Positions 31,793-44,621 of a stretch of 64,000 nt of DNA are shown in pieces (positions within the stretch are counted from its first letter, which is position 1; each line of letters starts with the position of its first letter). The notes under the pieces were generated by a model that had not been told where the DNA came from, ran no database searches, and worked only from the letters and a program-made list of their open reading frames with translations. This stretch comes from Cryptomeria japonica. Taxonomy: Eukaryota > Streptophyta > Pinopsida > Cupressales > Cupressaceae. The stretch lies in the NCBI RefSeq assembly GCF_030272615.1, contig NC_081408.1, positions 309,806,450 through 309,870,449 of the forward strand, in the 5' to 3' direction. Made by a program: the position numbers and the translations under genes.

Positions 31793-33780
31793 GTACACTT
31801 AAATAATTATCTTTAATCATTTTTAATTCCTCACATAATTAATTAATTAATTATGTTAATTAAAATTCTCCTCAATATTAATTAAATATAATTGATATTG
31901 TCACTATAGTATGTGACTGATTTATTTAATAAATCAATCCCTTTCTTTATTCTTCTAAAAGATTAAATCCTTACAAATCTTCCTCTTAGCTAATTAATTT
32001 CAATTAATTAGTTAACCCACATGATTCCTACAAACCATCTTCTTAATTCATCATTAACCTAATAAAGTCTTCTAGAAACTCCCTAAACTCACTTAACCTT
32101 ATTCTTTTAATTTTTAATTCCCTCCACTCATTCTCTCTCCTAGTCAAATCTTCCTACAAATCCTAATCCCACCTAACATTTCCTCTAATCCCCCTCCTAA
32201 TGAATTGCTAATGGCTAATCATCATGATTAGCCACAAAGTCAACTCCTTGTCCCTTCTATCCAACCACTAGCTTTTAATGCTCTTTTCCTAGGTGAATGT
32301 GAGATTTTCAAAATCTCACAGTCCTCTAGGCATCTCCTCTCTCAAGGAATTTTTAATTCCTTCTTATTCCTCCAATCCCCATGATTATCCCTTTTTGGAG
32401 AGTTTTAAATTCCTCCTCCCCATTCTTCAAAGAATGTCACATCCCTTGCTTCTCTCAAGGCACATTGGGAAGTCTTCCCAATGCACTTTTCTCTTCTCAA
32501 GGTACCTTGGGAAGTCTTCCCAATGTATCTTGAGGAGTGTGGAGACAAGAAATACCTTTAAGGTATATCTCTTGGTCTCCACACCCTCTCTTGGGCCTTG
32601 TGTGAGCTCACAAGAAATCCTAGCCCTTCATCTTGAATCCATCCTAGCCATCCATTCTTCCTCCCCTCTTTCTATAAATTGAGGACTCCATCCCTCCATT
32701 CTTCATTTCCAAGTTCAGTAATCTTATGCTGCCCTTTTGAGCCTAGGAAAATCATTTTAGCATCCTTATTATGTCAAAATCATCCTACATCTACACTTAT
32801 CATCTCATTTTCATCATCCTCCAAGATCCATCTCATTTGTGCACAATATTGGAGAGCCATCCACATCAAGCAAGCAAGAGGAGCACATCAAGCAGAGCAT
32901 CATCCAAGGGTGCCTTCACTTCATCAAGCTCCATCCGAAGGAGAATGTATAAGGTTTGTGAGGTATATGCATTCTTATTCTTGTTTTAAGCATTTCAAAT
33001 TATGTCTTTGATTTCATATGATTATATGTTTGACTTGCATGCTTATTAACTAATCCACCTCATAGGTCATTTTCCCCTCTTCAGCAACTATCTCGAAAAT
33101 AAAATTACATTATAACACTAATTTAATTTACCAAAATATTATATTTTGTACAATAAAATATTTCTTTTCAAAATAATATATTCTTCCACATGTCACACCC
33201 AGTTGCTCTTCTTGTTGCTACATACTCCATGAATCTCGATGACATGTTACATCTAGCTCCTTGGTTGAGGTTGCATATTAAATTATAATAATTAAAAAAG
33301 TTGATAGATATAAAAAATTAAAAATAAATTAAATTATATTAAAAAAGGGTTAGTGCAGGATCAAGGGGGGGCAAAAAGTGGCGATGTGAAAAAAATAGCC
33401 TTCCTCACTTGCCTAAAAACATGAAAATCCGTCTTGACTTTTTGCTAGGCCTGGGTGTCAGTGCACCTTGGCCTGGTAATTACCTATGCAAATCGGATAT
33501 CTGATTGTTATTTGTAATTTTAATTTAAAAAATATATTATATGTTACATATTATATAATATATAATATATATAATGTAATAATATATTATATAATATATT
33601 ATTACATTATATATATTATATAATATGTATTATATAATATATTATAATATATATAATATAATACAATACGTATTATATAATACAATATTATATTATATTA
33701 TATTATATTATATATAATAAAATATAATATAATATTATATATTATATTATATATTATAATATATATAATATAATACATAT
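31500..33780. repeat. Right arm of the ~2-kb imperfect inverted repeat
   Basis: Reverse complement of 11650-13540, including the outer GCTAGGCCTGG segment (33440), the GGATATC palindrome (33491) and the TA-rich tract (33525-33780). It contains about 650 bp (32776-33437) absent from the left arm. Confidence 0.8.
31793..33085 (+). repeat. Plus-strand LTR, same family as the one at 13086
   Basis: Starts TGTACACTTAAATAATT directly after the PPT. TATA-like TATAAATTGAGGACTCC begins at 32673. Two U3 dyads GGGAAGTCTTCCC lie near 32467 and 32510. The 3' end is uncertain: CTCTTCAGCA near 33085 is one candidate, and an end near 33430 would match the ~1.6-kb LTR at 61264. Frames at 32293-32989 are LTR sequence. 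Confidence 0.7.
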
Positions 33781-36223
33781 GTGAGCATGATCGTCACACA
33801 TGTATAGTCACCCTACCTCTTACACATCATGATATACTTATCATGTGTGACTACAATTTAGTTCATGCCTCCATATTCCTCATATCTTATCTCTTCATTA
33901 AAGCAAATGCACATTGGCCCTTGATTTTCCTCTTGAAAAGTCTATAAATTAGAGGCCTCTCACCAAATTTAAAAAATTACTTTGATTACATCATTATGAT
34001 GCAATTTTCTAGAACTAGCATCTTAATCCAAACATGATGTTGTTGGTCTATTAAGTTCAACCATATTCCACCGTCAATATATCATAAAAAATTACATCAA
34101 TATATCATAAAAAATTACATCAAGTGGAGAGTTGGGTACACTCCACTTCCACTCAATCGAAGGAGAAAAGAGAAACAAGGGAAAATGTTCTATTATTGAT
34201 TTAGAATCTTCATTTTTTCACCCCTATTTATTTTCTTGTCTTCAATGCTTACACACTATTCCCATGATATTTATCAATCACACATGTACCAATATTCCTA
34301 TGATTTATCAGTATGCCGTGTGTTCATAACATGTATTATGGACTTTTATCACAACATTCTGGAAAAAAACAAACTTTAGAGGTGCTTTCACGATCACATC
34401 CTTTCACTTTCACATACATTCTTATCTACTAAGTCATTTTGAGAGTGACATGATGTATACCTAACCTTTAAGGCCATGTTTACCATAAAATATGTATGTG
34501 TCCTATATATTAATATTAATGAATAATCTCTATAAAATTATCAAGAGGTTTTATTTCTAATTCAAGTTATTTCTTATATGAAAATATTGTTTATTAAAAT
34601 TATAAAAGTGTAAAAAAAACTCGTAACAAATATTCAAAAAGTTAAATAAACTATTTATAATTAAAAAGAAATAGAAGTACAATATACATAGTAAATAAAA
34701 AATAATTATTTTATTTTATTTCTTATGAATCTAAATATATTTTATCATGAGGTCTAACTAAGGGGAATGTCATCCTTGTAGTCCCATCACTTCCTTAATA
34801 TATTCTTAAAGAACACCAATCCTTGTACATCCCATTATATTAAGGATCAAGATGAAAAATGTTATAGAAATGTATAGAAAACCAAAATGATCTTGTATGT
34901 TACAAGATATATTCGTCAAATTATATAATTTTAGATAAACCTAGGGTCAACCTTGTAAAATGCGGATTGAAATTAGAAAATATATTGAAACTATATTGGT
35001 TTCAAGATAAAGAGCACATCAAAAGCATTCATTTCTAAATAAGTATAAATAGATTTTGTACCACATCAATGTTATTCTTCATTCTTTTTCTAAAGATACA
35101 CATCTTCATCTTCTTACGTTTAATTTTACTAAAACTAATAATCTAATTATCAATTCTTAACTAATAATTTAAATATAAACTAATAGAAATTTATTATACC
35201 TAAGATACATTCTAGAGTGGCATCCACATAATGTCATCTCTTAATTGTATCCAAAAAAAAAAATACAATTGACATATCTTTCAAAAGTTAAAACAATAAA
35301 ACTAACAAATAAATAATATTTTTTAAATTAAATAAAAATAGAATAATTTAAAAACTTTATTAAAGTAAAATAAATTAATTCTTAATAAATTTTAAAGAAA
35401 TTAATATAAAAATAAAATATATAATATAATAAAATTATTTTGAATATATATATTTAAGATATTTATACTAATTTATAAACATTTATTTAATTAATTAAAA
35501 TATTAAATTATAATAATTTATTTTAAAAAGTTAATTTTCTTTTAGTAATAAACATGAATTTATATTATTACTAATAAACTAGATTCCACCATATCTATAA
35601 GACATATTTTCAAATTAAAAATCATATATTCCAGCACATCAAATTTAATGGATCTCTATGTTATACATCATTGCCAGCCATTCATCAACATTTTATTACT
35701 TTACTATCTCTATTATAGATTCGAAAGCTCCTTTTATGCTCACCCAAAATTAGAAACATTACTTTAATTATTTATTATCTCTTTTACTTTATATGAGATT
35801 TTAAACAATAAATTTAAATTGTATACCTATGTCATCAATATTAATTTAAATCTTTTCAAGAAGCACCATAATAAATAAAAAATAATTTTATTTTATTGAT
35901 CCCAATAGCATCTTATATAATTCCAATTTTTCAATTAAACTAGCAATATCTATTTATATGGAATGATGGTTTTATGATTGGAAAACCATCATAAGAAGTA
36001 ATTTCCAATCATAGGACAATTTAGAAGGTCTCCCAAGCCAATGGAAGAATACCATTCCATTACAATAGTAGTCTTAATTTTTTTTTTTCTATTGAGTCTA
36101 TCTAATAATATGTAGCTATAGAATGTCATATGCAACATTGATTAAAAAAACTTGCACACAATCTAATTCAAAAATAACATATAAGAATTTATGAATTGTG
36201 AATATCTTATATCATTAATATAT
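33781..36223. other. AT-rich unannotated DNA
   Basis: No gene, LTR or LINE recognised on either strand. There is a small tandem duplication (ATATATCATAAAAAATTACATCA near 34078-34122, two copies). Possibly decayed repeats. Confidence 0.6.
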
Positions 36224-36239
36224 AATAGTTTACATAAAA

Positions 36240-36734
36240 ATGTCAGTTTTACCCTCTCATGGTTCAATTTTAAAAAAGAATGATGCAATAGGTAAGAGAT
36301 GCTCTGCTAGATGGAAACCTCCTCCGCAGGGACACTTTAAACTGAATTTTGATGGGGCCTCTCATGGTAACCCCAGGCCGGCTGGGGTAGGCATGGTAAT
36401 TTATGATCACAATGCAAATTTTATTCGAGCTAAGTGTCATGCTATTGGTTTTAAAACTAACAATTATGTGGAATTTCATGCTTTGTCTTTTGGATTGGAT
36501 ATGGCAATCTCTTTGGGAATTAAGGATTTAATATTTGAAGGTGATTCTATGGTGATTATTCAATGTGTTATGAAAAAAAAATTGAATTGTTGGAATTTGT
36601 AGTATAAACTTGATCCCATTTTACAAAAATTAGAATTGTTTGAATCTTTCTTGGTATCCCATTGTTACAGAGAAGTTAATAAGATTGCAGATTATTTGGC
36701 AAATTTAGCCACTGATAGCAATGCTAATCAGTGA
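36240..36734 (+). pseudogene. LINE RNase H domain (C-terminal part of ORF2)
   Basis: WKPPPQGHFKLNFDGASHGN with the first catalytic Asp, then NNYVEFHALSFGLDMAI (Glu), FEGDSMVIIQ (Asp) and, after one stop at 36600, REVNKIADYLANLA. This RNase H type is common at the C-terminus of plant L1-like ORF2. The ATG at 36240 uses the last base of the duplicated target and is accidental. Confidence 0.85.
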
Positions 36735-37312
36735 GAGGTGGGTTTTGAGGAAATTCCTTCTAGGGTATGGGAAGGTTTGTAGTAATAGTCATATGATTTT
36801 CTTGAGTAACGTCGATGTAAATTTTATTATGATAATTATTTATGCTTTCCCCTTTCATTTCAAGTATTCATGTTCATTGTCTGGAGAAGAGTTTGAGGCC
36901 ATGATATTTGATATAATAGTGTTTTTCCAAAGTTTTTTCGATACTTTCATTTTTGGCAGGAAGGTTTTTGGCTCATGGGATTTGGCATAGGGCTTTGGAA
37001 ATTTTTGTCTTCTTCCATTGATAGTAGCTATGTAGTCTACATTTGAAAATTATCCGATGGATTTTTTTTGACAAATTGTCATATGGGCTCTATGCAAAAC
37101 TGATATTATATGTGTTGTGACCGCATTTTGTATCTGGTTTTGGGCGAGGTGTATAAATTGGTCAGTTAGATACTATAGGTTTATTTTATGAGCTATGATC
37201 GAAGGTTTTCTTCCCAAGGTTCTTTCCTCTGGTATGCTCTTTGAATCCTGTGTAAAAACTAAAAAATATTAATAAAAAGTTTAGTGGAATAATCCACTTT
37301 TATTGAAAAAAA
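36241..37312 (+). mobile_element. 5'-truncated L1-type LINE with 17-bp target-site duplication
   Basis: The 17-bp sequence AATAGTTTACATAAAAA occurs at 36224-36240 and again at 37313-37329, immediately after a terminal A-run (ATTGAAAAAAAA). Between them is the 3' end of a LINE: an RNase H domain and a ~580-bp 3' UTR ending in AATAAAAAGTTTAGTGG and the A-tail. The perfect TSD shows an original insertion by target-primed reverse transcription, 5'-truncated at insertion. Confidence 0.92.
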
Positions 37313-37329
37313 AATAGTTTACATAAAAA

Positions 37330-37702
37330 CCTATCCATCATAAGTATACACTGCATGTTTTAGGCATAAGAGAACTAGACCCACCTTTCTTCTAAACATT
37401 CACATGATAGCTGAATTTCATATTATACAACCATACTTCTAGCTGTGCACTTTGAATCTAGTCCTAGTAGACAATTTTATCCTCAACTCCACACCTCTAA
37501 ACATTCTCCAAATACAAATCTCTTGAAACATCCTCCTTCAGCACAATAGAATGCCCAGTCAAAACAATCCTTAGAATGGTAGTATTCTTGAGCCCCTGAT
37601 AAAATGGAGCAATGGAAGCCCTTGCAATCCTCTGACACCCATAATAAGCATACCCCTCTATCTTATCATACCCATAATCCTAATGTAGTCATTGTTGGCC
37701 AT
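37330..37702 (-). pseudogene. Coding relic of unknown origin
   Basis: On the minus strand 37670-37513 reads without stops in a protein-like way (GYAYYGCQRIARASIAPFYQ, then TTILRIVLTGHSIVLKEDV). It then continues with stops (near 37510 and 37460) to 37333. I do not recognise it. It could be a captured or processed fragment of a cellular gene, or part of another element. It is cut at its upstream side by the LTR fragment that starts at 37703. Confidence 0.3.
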
Positions 37703-38611
37703 TTGGTGGAATTGATTATGTGTTGCATTGATGTTTAATCATTGATGCCAACACTAGGTGTTTGGATGCTTTATTGACACCCTTTTGGTCTTGATAGGTT
37801 AAGTGGTTTCTAATTAACTTGGATCTGACATGATCCAGTCAGCTCTGGTATAGTCTGGTGATGGAATTGGCTTGTTCATGATACTTATACTCATATTTGG
37901 TCAGTTTGTTTTGGTTTGGAGATTGGATGCTATCCTGCTTGCTTAGAAGCTTGGTTTTTGGTTCCATCAAGGGTTTCATTGGTAGAGCTTTTGATGGAGA
38001 TCTTTGATGAATTGCATAAGTGGTGTTGGTGCAGCTTCTGATGGAGTTTCAGAATGCCATTTGTGATCATGTTCGAGACTTGGTGGTTGGAGATCATTGC
38101 TGAAGCATGTGGACCTATACTTGGTCCCAGTTTATCTAGGTTATGGACCGACTTTAATGTAACATGTGGATAGGACCTATTGATGTATTTCTGAGATGTC
38201 TTATGTGTTGATATTACTTGTTTGGTCTAAGGCCAACATGGTTTGTAATTATGTAATTACTTTATTATCTGGTGGCCGACCTGATTGTTTATGGTTGAGC
38301 ATATGTCTAAATAGATGTAAGATCTCATTGTAGATCATCATGGTTAATGTAGAGGTCATGGTCAAGGAATGCAATGTGTGAATAATGTAATATCATTCAG
38401 GCAGAGGATTTGGTTGATCATTGGAGATCTAATTGGTTTTATGTAAGAGGATTTAGTCCTCCGGTATTGAGCTTAACTAGAACTGTACTTTGGCATAGGA
38501 GATGATATCTTTTGCAGTTCAACACTTCTCTAGATTGTAGTCTGGATTTATATTTAGTCAGTGAGACTCCTTTTGTGATGAGCAGTGAGCATCTAGGCTG
38601 TTGACCTTCCT
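37703..38611 (+). repeat. Copia LTR fragment, plus orientation
   Basis: Starts TGTTGGCCATTTGGTGGAAT and follows the minus-strand copia LTR of 39255-40445 (start TGTTGTCCATTTGGAGGAAT) in inverted orientation. Shared blocks include GTAGTCTGGATTT, GAGACTCCTTTTGTGATGAG and TGACCTTCCTGC. The last ~300 bp are missing; it ends where a LINE fragment begins. Confidence 0.75.
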
Positions 38612-39250
38612 GCGAGATGTTTTGCAATTCAACACTTTATTTATACAAAACAATGAAGAAGCCACTAGAAGCCAAAAACAAAAACTCAAGCAACCACTTG
38701 AAATAGAAAAAAATACCCACAAAGCGTGCGAGATGTTTTGGCAATTAATAACATACTTCCTTCTTGGCTGATTACGAGGCCCTTTCATGATTCCATGATG
38801 CCTCTTACCATTACGAGACATGATATATAATCTTACCCTACTTTCCATGATATCTCTCATAATTTGAAATATCACGTGCTTCCTATGGGAACTCCCCTTC
38901 ACCATACCATGTCATTATCTGCCTATTCCTAACAACTTCATTGGTAGCCCAGTCAATACTCTTGCTGGAATCTCTATAAACATGTGAGATATGATATTGG
39001 TCAAATCCCTCAACTAATTCCTTGGCCGTTTTGATAATGTTTTTAATTGTCCACGACGGGTGATTATTACCAAGGAGGCAATTGATAATTTTTTTTAAGT
39101 CTCCTCCAACCAACTTGATAGATTGGAGAGCCCCCATGGCTTCAACTAAGTGATTGGTTTTATTTCCCAAGGAGAGGGTAGCTGCTCCCAGGAAAAAGCC
39201 AACATGATTCCAGATAACTCCACCACAGCTTGTTGGCCCAGGATTGTAGA
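38612..39250 (-). pseudogene. LINE RNase H fragment, minus strand
   Basis: From about 39246 the minus strand reads CGGVIWNHVGFFLGAATLSL, then NKTNHLVEAMGALQSIKL (the Glu region), and ends with YRDSSKSIDWATNEVV, an RNase H-like domain of an L1-type ORF2. The first Asp strand is lost at the junction with the copia LTR. The tract TGCGAGATGTTTTG(G)CAATT occurs twice, at 38611 and 38726. Confidence 0.7.
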
Positions 39251-39254
39251 GGGG

Positions 39255-40445
39255 GTGGAGGTGAGTCAGTTGTCATAGATTACAAGAACATTTAGCATTT
39301 AAAACTTCAATACCAGAAATTAAAACATTAATACCAGAATGCTTAAACCAAATACCAAAATAACAGATAAACAAATTAAGCATAAACAATAATCAAAGAA
39401 TAAATACCATCCACATGACACCAAGATTTATACGCGAAAAACTCGGTAAAGGGAAAAAACATGGTGGGAATCCTACCCACAGTCAGATAATACTTTTGTA
39501 GTAAGTATGTGAATTACAATTGAGGGGCCTGCACTTGTAGGAAGGCCAACAACCTAGAGTGCACTACTCATCATAAAAGGAGTCTCATTGACTACATAGA
39601 AATCCAGACTACAATCTGGAGAAATGATTGAACTACAAAGATAGCATCTCCTATGTCTGAGTACAGTTCTAGTTAAGGTCAATACCAAAGGACTAAATCC
39701 TCTTAACAAAACCCAACTTGATCTCCAATGATCAACCAAATCCTCTACCTAAATGATATTACATTATTCACACATTATATATCCATTCCCATTCCTATGA
39801 TCATAATAATCTACAATGAGATCTTACATCATATATATAAAAACCCTCGACCATAAACAATCAGGTCAGCCACCAAACAATAAACCAATTACATAATTAC
39901 AAAACATGTCGGCCTTAGACCAAACAAATAATATCCAACCCATAAGACATCCCAGAAACACATCGAGAGGTCCAATCCAGAGGTTACATTAAGCTAGTCC
40001 ATAACTTAGATACCCCGAGACCCAAATTAGGTCCACATGCTAAAGAAATGATCCCAATCCACCAAGTCTCGAACATGATCACCATTAGCATCCTAAATCC
40101 ATACCAGAAGCTGCACTAACACCACTTATGCATATCATCAAAATATCTTCATCAAATCTTTGTCGGTGAAACCCTCGTCGGAACCACAAACCAAGCTTCC
40201 AAGAGAATAGGATAGCATTCATTCACTAGACCAAAACCAAATAACTAAATATGAACATGAGTAATCCAATTCCATAACCAAATCATACCAAAGCATACCG
40301 GAACATGTCAGATCCAAACCAACCAGAAAACCACACAACCTACCAGGACCAGAAGGGTGCCAATAAAGCATCCAAAATAGCTAGTGTTGACATCAATGAC
40401 CAAACATCAATTCAACACATAATCAATTCCTCCAAATGGACAACA
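39255..40445 (-). repeat. 3' LTR of the copia element
   Basis: Starts on the minus strand with TGTTGTCCATTTGGAGGAAT at 40445, directly after the PPT. Its final part (39255-39360) matches 45994-46102 (GTCAGTTGTCATAGATTAC-like). The last ~30 bp present at 45964 are missing. Confidence 0.8.
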
Positions 40446-40458
40446 ATCTCCCCCTTTG
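40446..40458 (-). promoter_or_regulatory. Polypurine tract
   Basis: CAAAGGGGGAGAT on the minus strand, preceded by ATCAATGC, immediately before the LTR start. Confidence 0.85.
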
Positions 40459-40949
40459 GCATTGATAGAAACACTAGATGTGAAAAACATCTAAGTACCA
40501 AGAAATGCCAAACAAGTCTCCCCCAATGGAAGATAGCCAACAATATCCCACTCAAAGATATAGCAATGAAGTTCTGAAATAAAGACCAAAGTCCCCTTGT
40601 GGATGATATCTCTATTAAGCTTTGTATTATACATGTATCACTCCCCCTAATGTATACAACTCCTAAAGTTTTTAACATTAATATCTCTCCCCCTTTGACC
40701 TCAATGCTAGAAATCTGATAAAAATATAAAAGCAAAAACAAACACCACTGAAACACAAAGCTAACTACTCCCCCAGAGCAATAGCATCCCCACATCAATG
40801 CTGGAATGAATAATATCTCTGATAATGTATATCGGACTAATGCCAAAAAGCATCAATCAATTTTCTATCGGAGGGGCAAAAACCCCTAACCTGTCTCTCA
40901 AGTACTCAAATGATTCTTTAGGCCAAAGTTTTAGTGAAAATATCTGCAA

Positions 40950-42580
40950 TCTACTCTTAATTGTTCACATAAATCAGTCTAACTTTATTTTCTTCCACTT
41001 TATCCTTCAAAAAGTTATACTTGATAGATATGTGCTTTGTCTTAGAGTGAAATACCAGATTCTTTGATATGTCAATAGCAATAGAGTTAGCACAGTAAAT
41101 AACTACTAGTCCAGTGAAATGCAGTTTGATATCCTTCAACATTTGCTTCATCCATAGAACCTGTGTATAGTTAGTAGCAACAACAACATACTCAGCTTTA
41201 GTAGTAGATAAAGAAGTACATGATTATTTCTTATTGATCCATGAAACCAACTTCTTTCCAAGAAAGAAAGCTCCATCAGAAGTAATTTTCTGGTCATCAA
41301 TATATCCAACCCAATCAACATCTGTATATGAACATAAAGTAAAGTCATCATACTTAGGGTACCAGAAACCATATCCTGATGTACCTTGCAAGTATCTAAA
41401 AAAGATTTTCACTGTACTCTCATGATTTTGTCTAGGATCACTCTGAAATCTAGATGCAATATAAACGACATTCATTATATCAGGCCTAGTTTGAGTCAAA
41501 TAAACCATACCTCCAATTATAGATTTGTATCTTGTAGGATTTACCGATGCAAAAACATCTTTCCTTGTCAATTTCTCAGTTGTAACCATAGGAGTACTTA
41601 GCGGTTTAGAATCTCCCATACCAAATTTCTTCAACAATTCCCTAACATACTTAGTTTGATAGATGGATATACCTTGATCAATTTGAGTAATCTGCAAATC
41701 TAAGAAAAATTTCATTTCCCCAATCAAAGACATTTCGAATTATTTCTCCATATTCTTAGAAAATTCCATGCACAACATTTTTTCACCTCCAAAAATGATG
41801 TCATCAACAAATACTTTAAAATCAGTATATCATCATCAATGACCTTATAATATAAATTACTGTCAGCATTACCCCTAGTAAAAGCAAGCTTCAAAAGATT
41901 TTTATCCAACCTTGCATACCAAGCTCTAGGTGCTTGTTTCAATCCATATAAAGCTTCCCTTAACCTTCAAACCATGTTTGTATCATCTGATAGTGAAAAG
42001 CCATCAGGTTTCTCAATATAAACTTCCTCATCAAGATCCCCATTCAAAAAAGCACACTCAACATCCATCTCATAAATCTTGTAGCTCTTATGGGCAACAT
42101 AGGCAAGAAATAATATTACAGCTTCAATCCTAGCTACAGGTGCAAAAGTCTCACCATAATCAATTCCTTCCTTCTAAGAATATCCTTTACAAACCAATAT
42201 AGCCTTGTTACTTAGAAATTGACCATCCTCATTCAATTTATTTCTAAAAGCCCATTTAGTTCCAATAACATTCTCATTTTTAAGCTGAGGAACTAAAGTC
42301 CATGTGTTATTCTTCTGAATCTGATCTAATTATTCTTCCATATCTTTCAACCAACATTCATCTTTACATGCTTCAATTATTAATACCAGTTCAACTTGAG
42401 AAATTAAACATACCTCATTAGTCACCAATCTTCTTATTGTCATCACTCCATTTTTCTTATCCCAATGGTCTGATCTTCAAAATGATTCAATCTCGCATAC
42501 CTAGGAGTCTTTTGACTCCCTGTTACTCTTCCCGGTTCTCCAGTTACTATTGAATTTTTTAATACTGCTGGAGTAACTAG
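40950..42580 (-). pseudogene. Copia reverse transcriptase and RNase H
   Basis: Reading on the minus strand: [56 protein letters not shown], then VDDIIFGG near 41810 (the catalytic YVDD equivalent). MSLIGEMKFFLDLQI and TRPDIMNVVYIASRFQ follow. RNase H is CSYTDVDWVGYIDDQKITSD (Asp) and HSKTKHISIKYNFLKD. Frame changes lie near 41740, 41815 and 41220, with stops near 42170 and 41965. Confidence 0.87.
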
Positions 42581-43798
42581 TTCAACACTCTATTTTGGTA
42601 GAGATGCTATCGGTTCAGAGATAATCATTTCCACCACTGGTTCTTGCTCATAAACTCTGATTTGACCTATATTTAGCTCATCAACCTTGACACTATCACT
42701 CTCCACAATTCTCTGCAATCTCTTGTTATAACATCTGTATGCTTTTCTTTCATTATAATAACCAAGAAATATGCCTTCATCACATAGGATCAAATTTTCC
42801 AATGATATCATCTCTCCTGATATAACATTTACTACCAAAGATTCTGAAATATTTAACTGTATGTGTATTGCCCAACCATAATTCATAAGGTGTCTTACTA
42901 GTTTCTCCTTTGATATGCACTCTATGGAATGTATAAATTGCTCATGCCGTCACTACTTCTCTCCAGTAGATATGAGGTAGACTAACTTCCATCATCATTG
43001 TTCTAGCAACATCCAAGATAGTTATGTTCTTCCTTTCCACAACTCCATTTTGCTGAGGTGTCCAGGGAGCATAAAATTGTCTCCTTATACCATGATTCTC
43101 ACAAAATTTATTAACCTCACCAAATGTGAATTCTCCACCATGATCTGACCTCAAACATTTAATCTTCAATCCCCTCTCAATTTCCACTTCAGCCTTAAAT
43201 ATTCTATATTTTTCAAAAGCCTCATATTTCTCCATTAGAAAAGTAACCCACATCATTCTAGAATAATCATCAATGATTAACATGAAATATCTATAACCTT
43301 GAAAACTTTTAACTCTAGAAGGGCCACACAAATCATTATGAATAAGATCAAGAACATCATGAGATTTATCTTGTATACTCCTAAAAGAGGTTCTGACCTG
43401 TTTTCCCATTTGACATTCTTTACATACCGAATTATAGGACTTCACAATCTTAGGTATATCTCTAACTTCCTTAGTTGAACTGATCTTTACAATGCAATCA
43501 AAATTCACATGACATAGCCTCTTATGCCATAGCCAACTCTCATCAATTTGTGCAATCAAACATGTCTTCTCACTAGAATTCAAATGAAATATATTACCTT
43601 TTGTCTGTGTACTGGTTGCAATCTCCAAACTAGATCTATTAATGATTTTGCATTTTCCATCCTTGAACTGTAATTGAAATCCCTTATCCACCAATTTTCC
43701 TACACTCAAAAGATTATGCTTCAAACCTTCAACAAAATAAACATTATCAGTATTGTTCTTACCATCCAATGATATAGTTTCTTTTCCTTTGATCATAC
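42581..43798 (-). pseudogene. Copia gag-pre-integrase and integrase
   Basis: The frame 43796-42942 has the HHCC-like pre-integrase finger (WLWHKRLCHVNFDCI with CKECQMGKQV) and the DDE core (DLCGPSRV, LRSDHGGEFTFGEVNKFCE, PQQNGVVERKNITILDVART). A frame change near 42940 leads to the C-terminal part ending near 42590. Upstream, the protein continued into the region beyond the solo LTR (43799-44621). Confidence 0.87.
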
Positions 43799-44621
43799 TG
43801 TTAGGAAACCAATAGATACTCAGAGCGGGGGGGGTGGATCAATATCTAACCGGTAATTAGAATTTCTCAACTTAAAACATGCAGTACATCTTATAACAGT
43901 GTATCGAGAAATAATGCAATAAACAAAATTAAAAGCATCCACATGAAAAGCACACCATAACACAAGGATTTAACAAGGAAACCCGGTGTGGGAAAAACCT
44001 CGGTGGGAGTTGTGACCCACAATATCCACTTACTAGCCAATAAGAGAATATTACTTACAAGAGGGGCATGCACATGTAGGAAGGCCAATTGCCTAGAGCT
44101 CACTGCTCAATGGGAAGTCTCACTGGCTTACAATGTGGATTATACAAATCCAATATCTTGTACTGCTTTACAATAGCATCTATAATGCTTGATCCAGTAC
44201 CAGTTTCTACTCTGTTCTTTACATAAAACCTTTAACCTATATTTTGCATAACAGGTCTGCCTAATATCTTCTTTTTCTTCGCTTCCATTACTTACTAAAT
44301 GTCTACAATGATCTCTCTTATATATAAGAGTCATTTAACAACTTGCCAAGTCGGCTTACAAAGTTTTTACAATAATAAGAAAAATATAATATAACAAAAA
44401 TCTTGTCGGCCTCTGTGTCGGTATGCTTCCTTTCTCTGTGCCAGTGCCGGTGGTCTGAGTGCCAGTGTATAGTGTGATCTGTTGATGCCGGTGAACTATC
44501 TTGTCGGTGTAATGCCTTGTCGATGTAATGCCTTGCCAGTGTAATAGGATTGTAAGGTTGCCATCAATGACAAAACCTTCAATCACATACAATGTCTCAA
44601 TGGAGTGTGCATATGCCAACA
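43799..44621 (-). repeat. Solo LTR of the copia-like family seen at 19367
   Basis: Starts on the minus strand at 44621 with TGTTGGCATATGCACACTCC and ends at 43799 with CCTAACA. It is flanked by the 5-bp duplication CATAC (43794-43798 and 44622-44626). No internal sequence is present, so it arose by LTR-LTR recombination. It carries the same ACCGGCA-type motifs and a TATATAAGAGA box. Confidence 0.92.
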
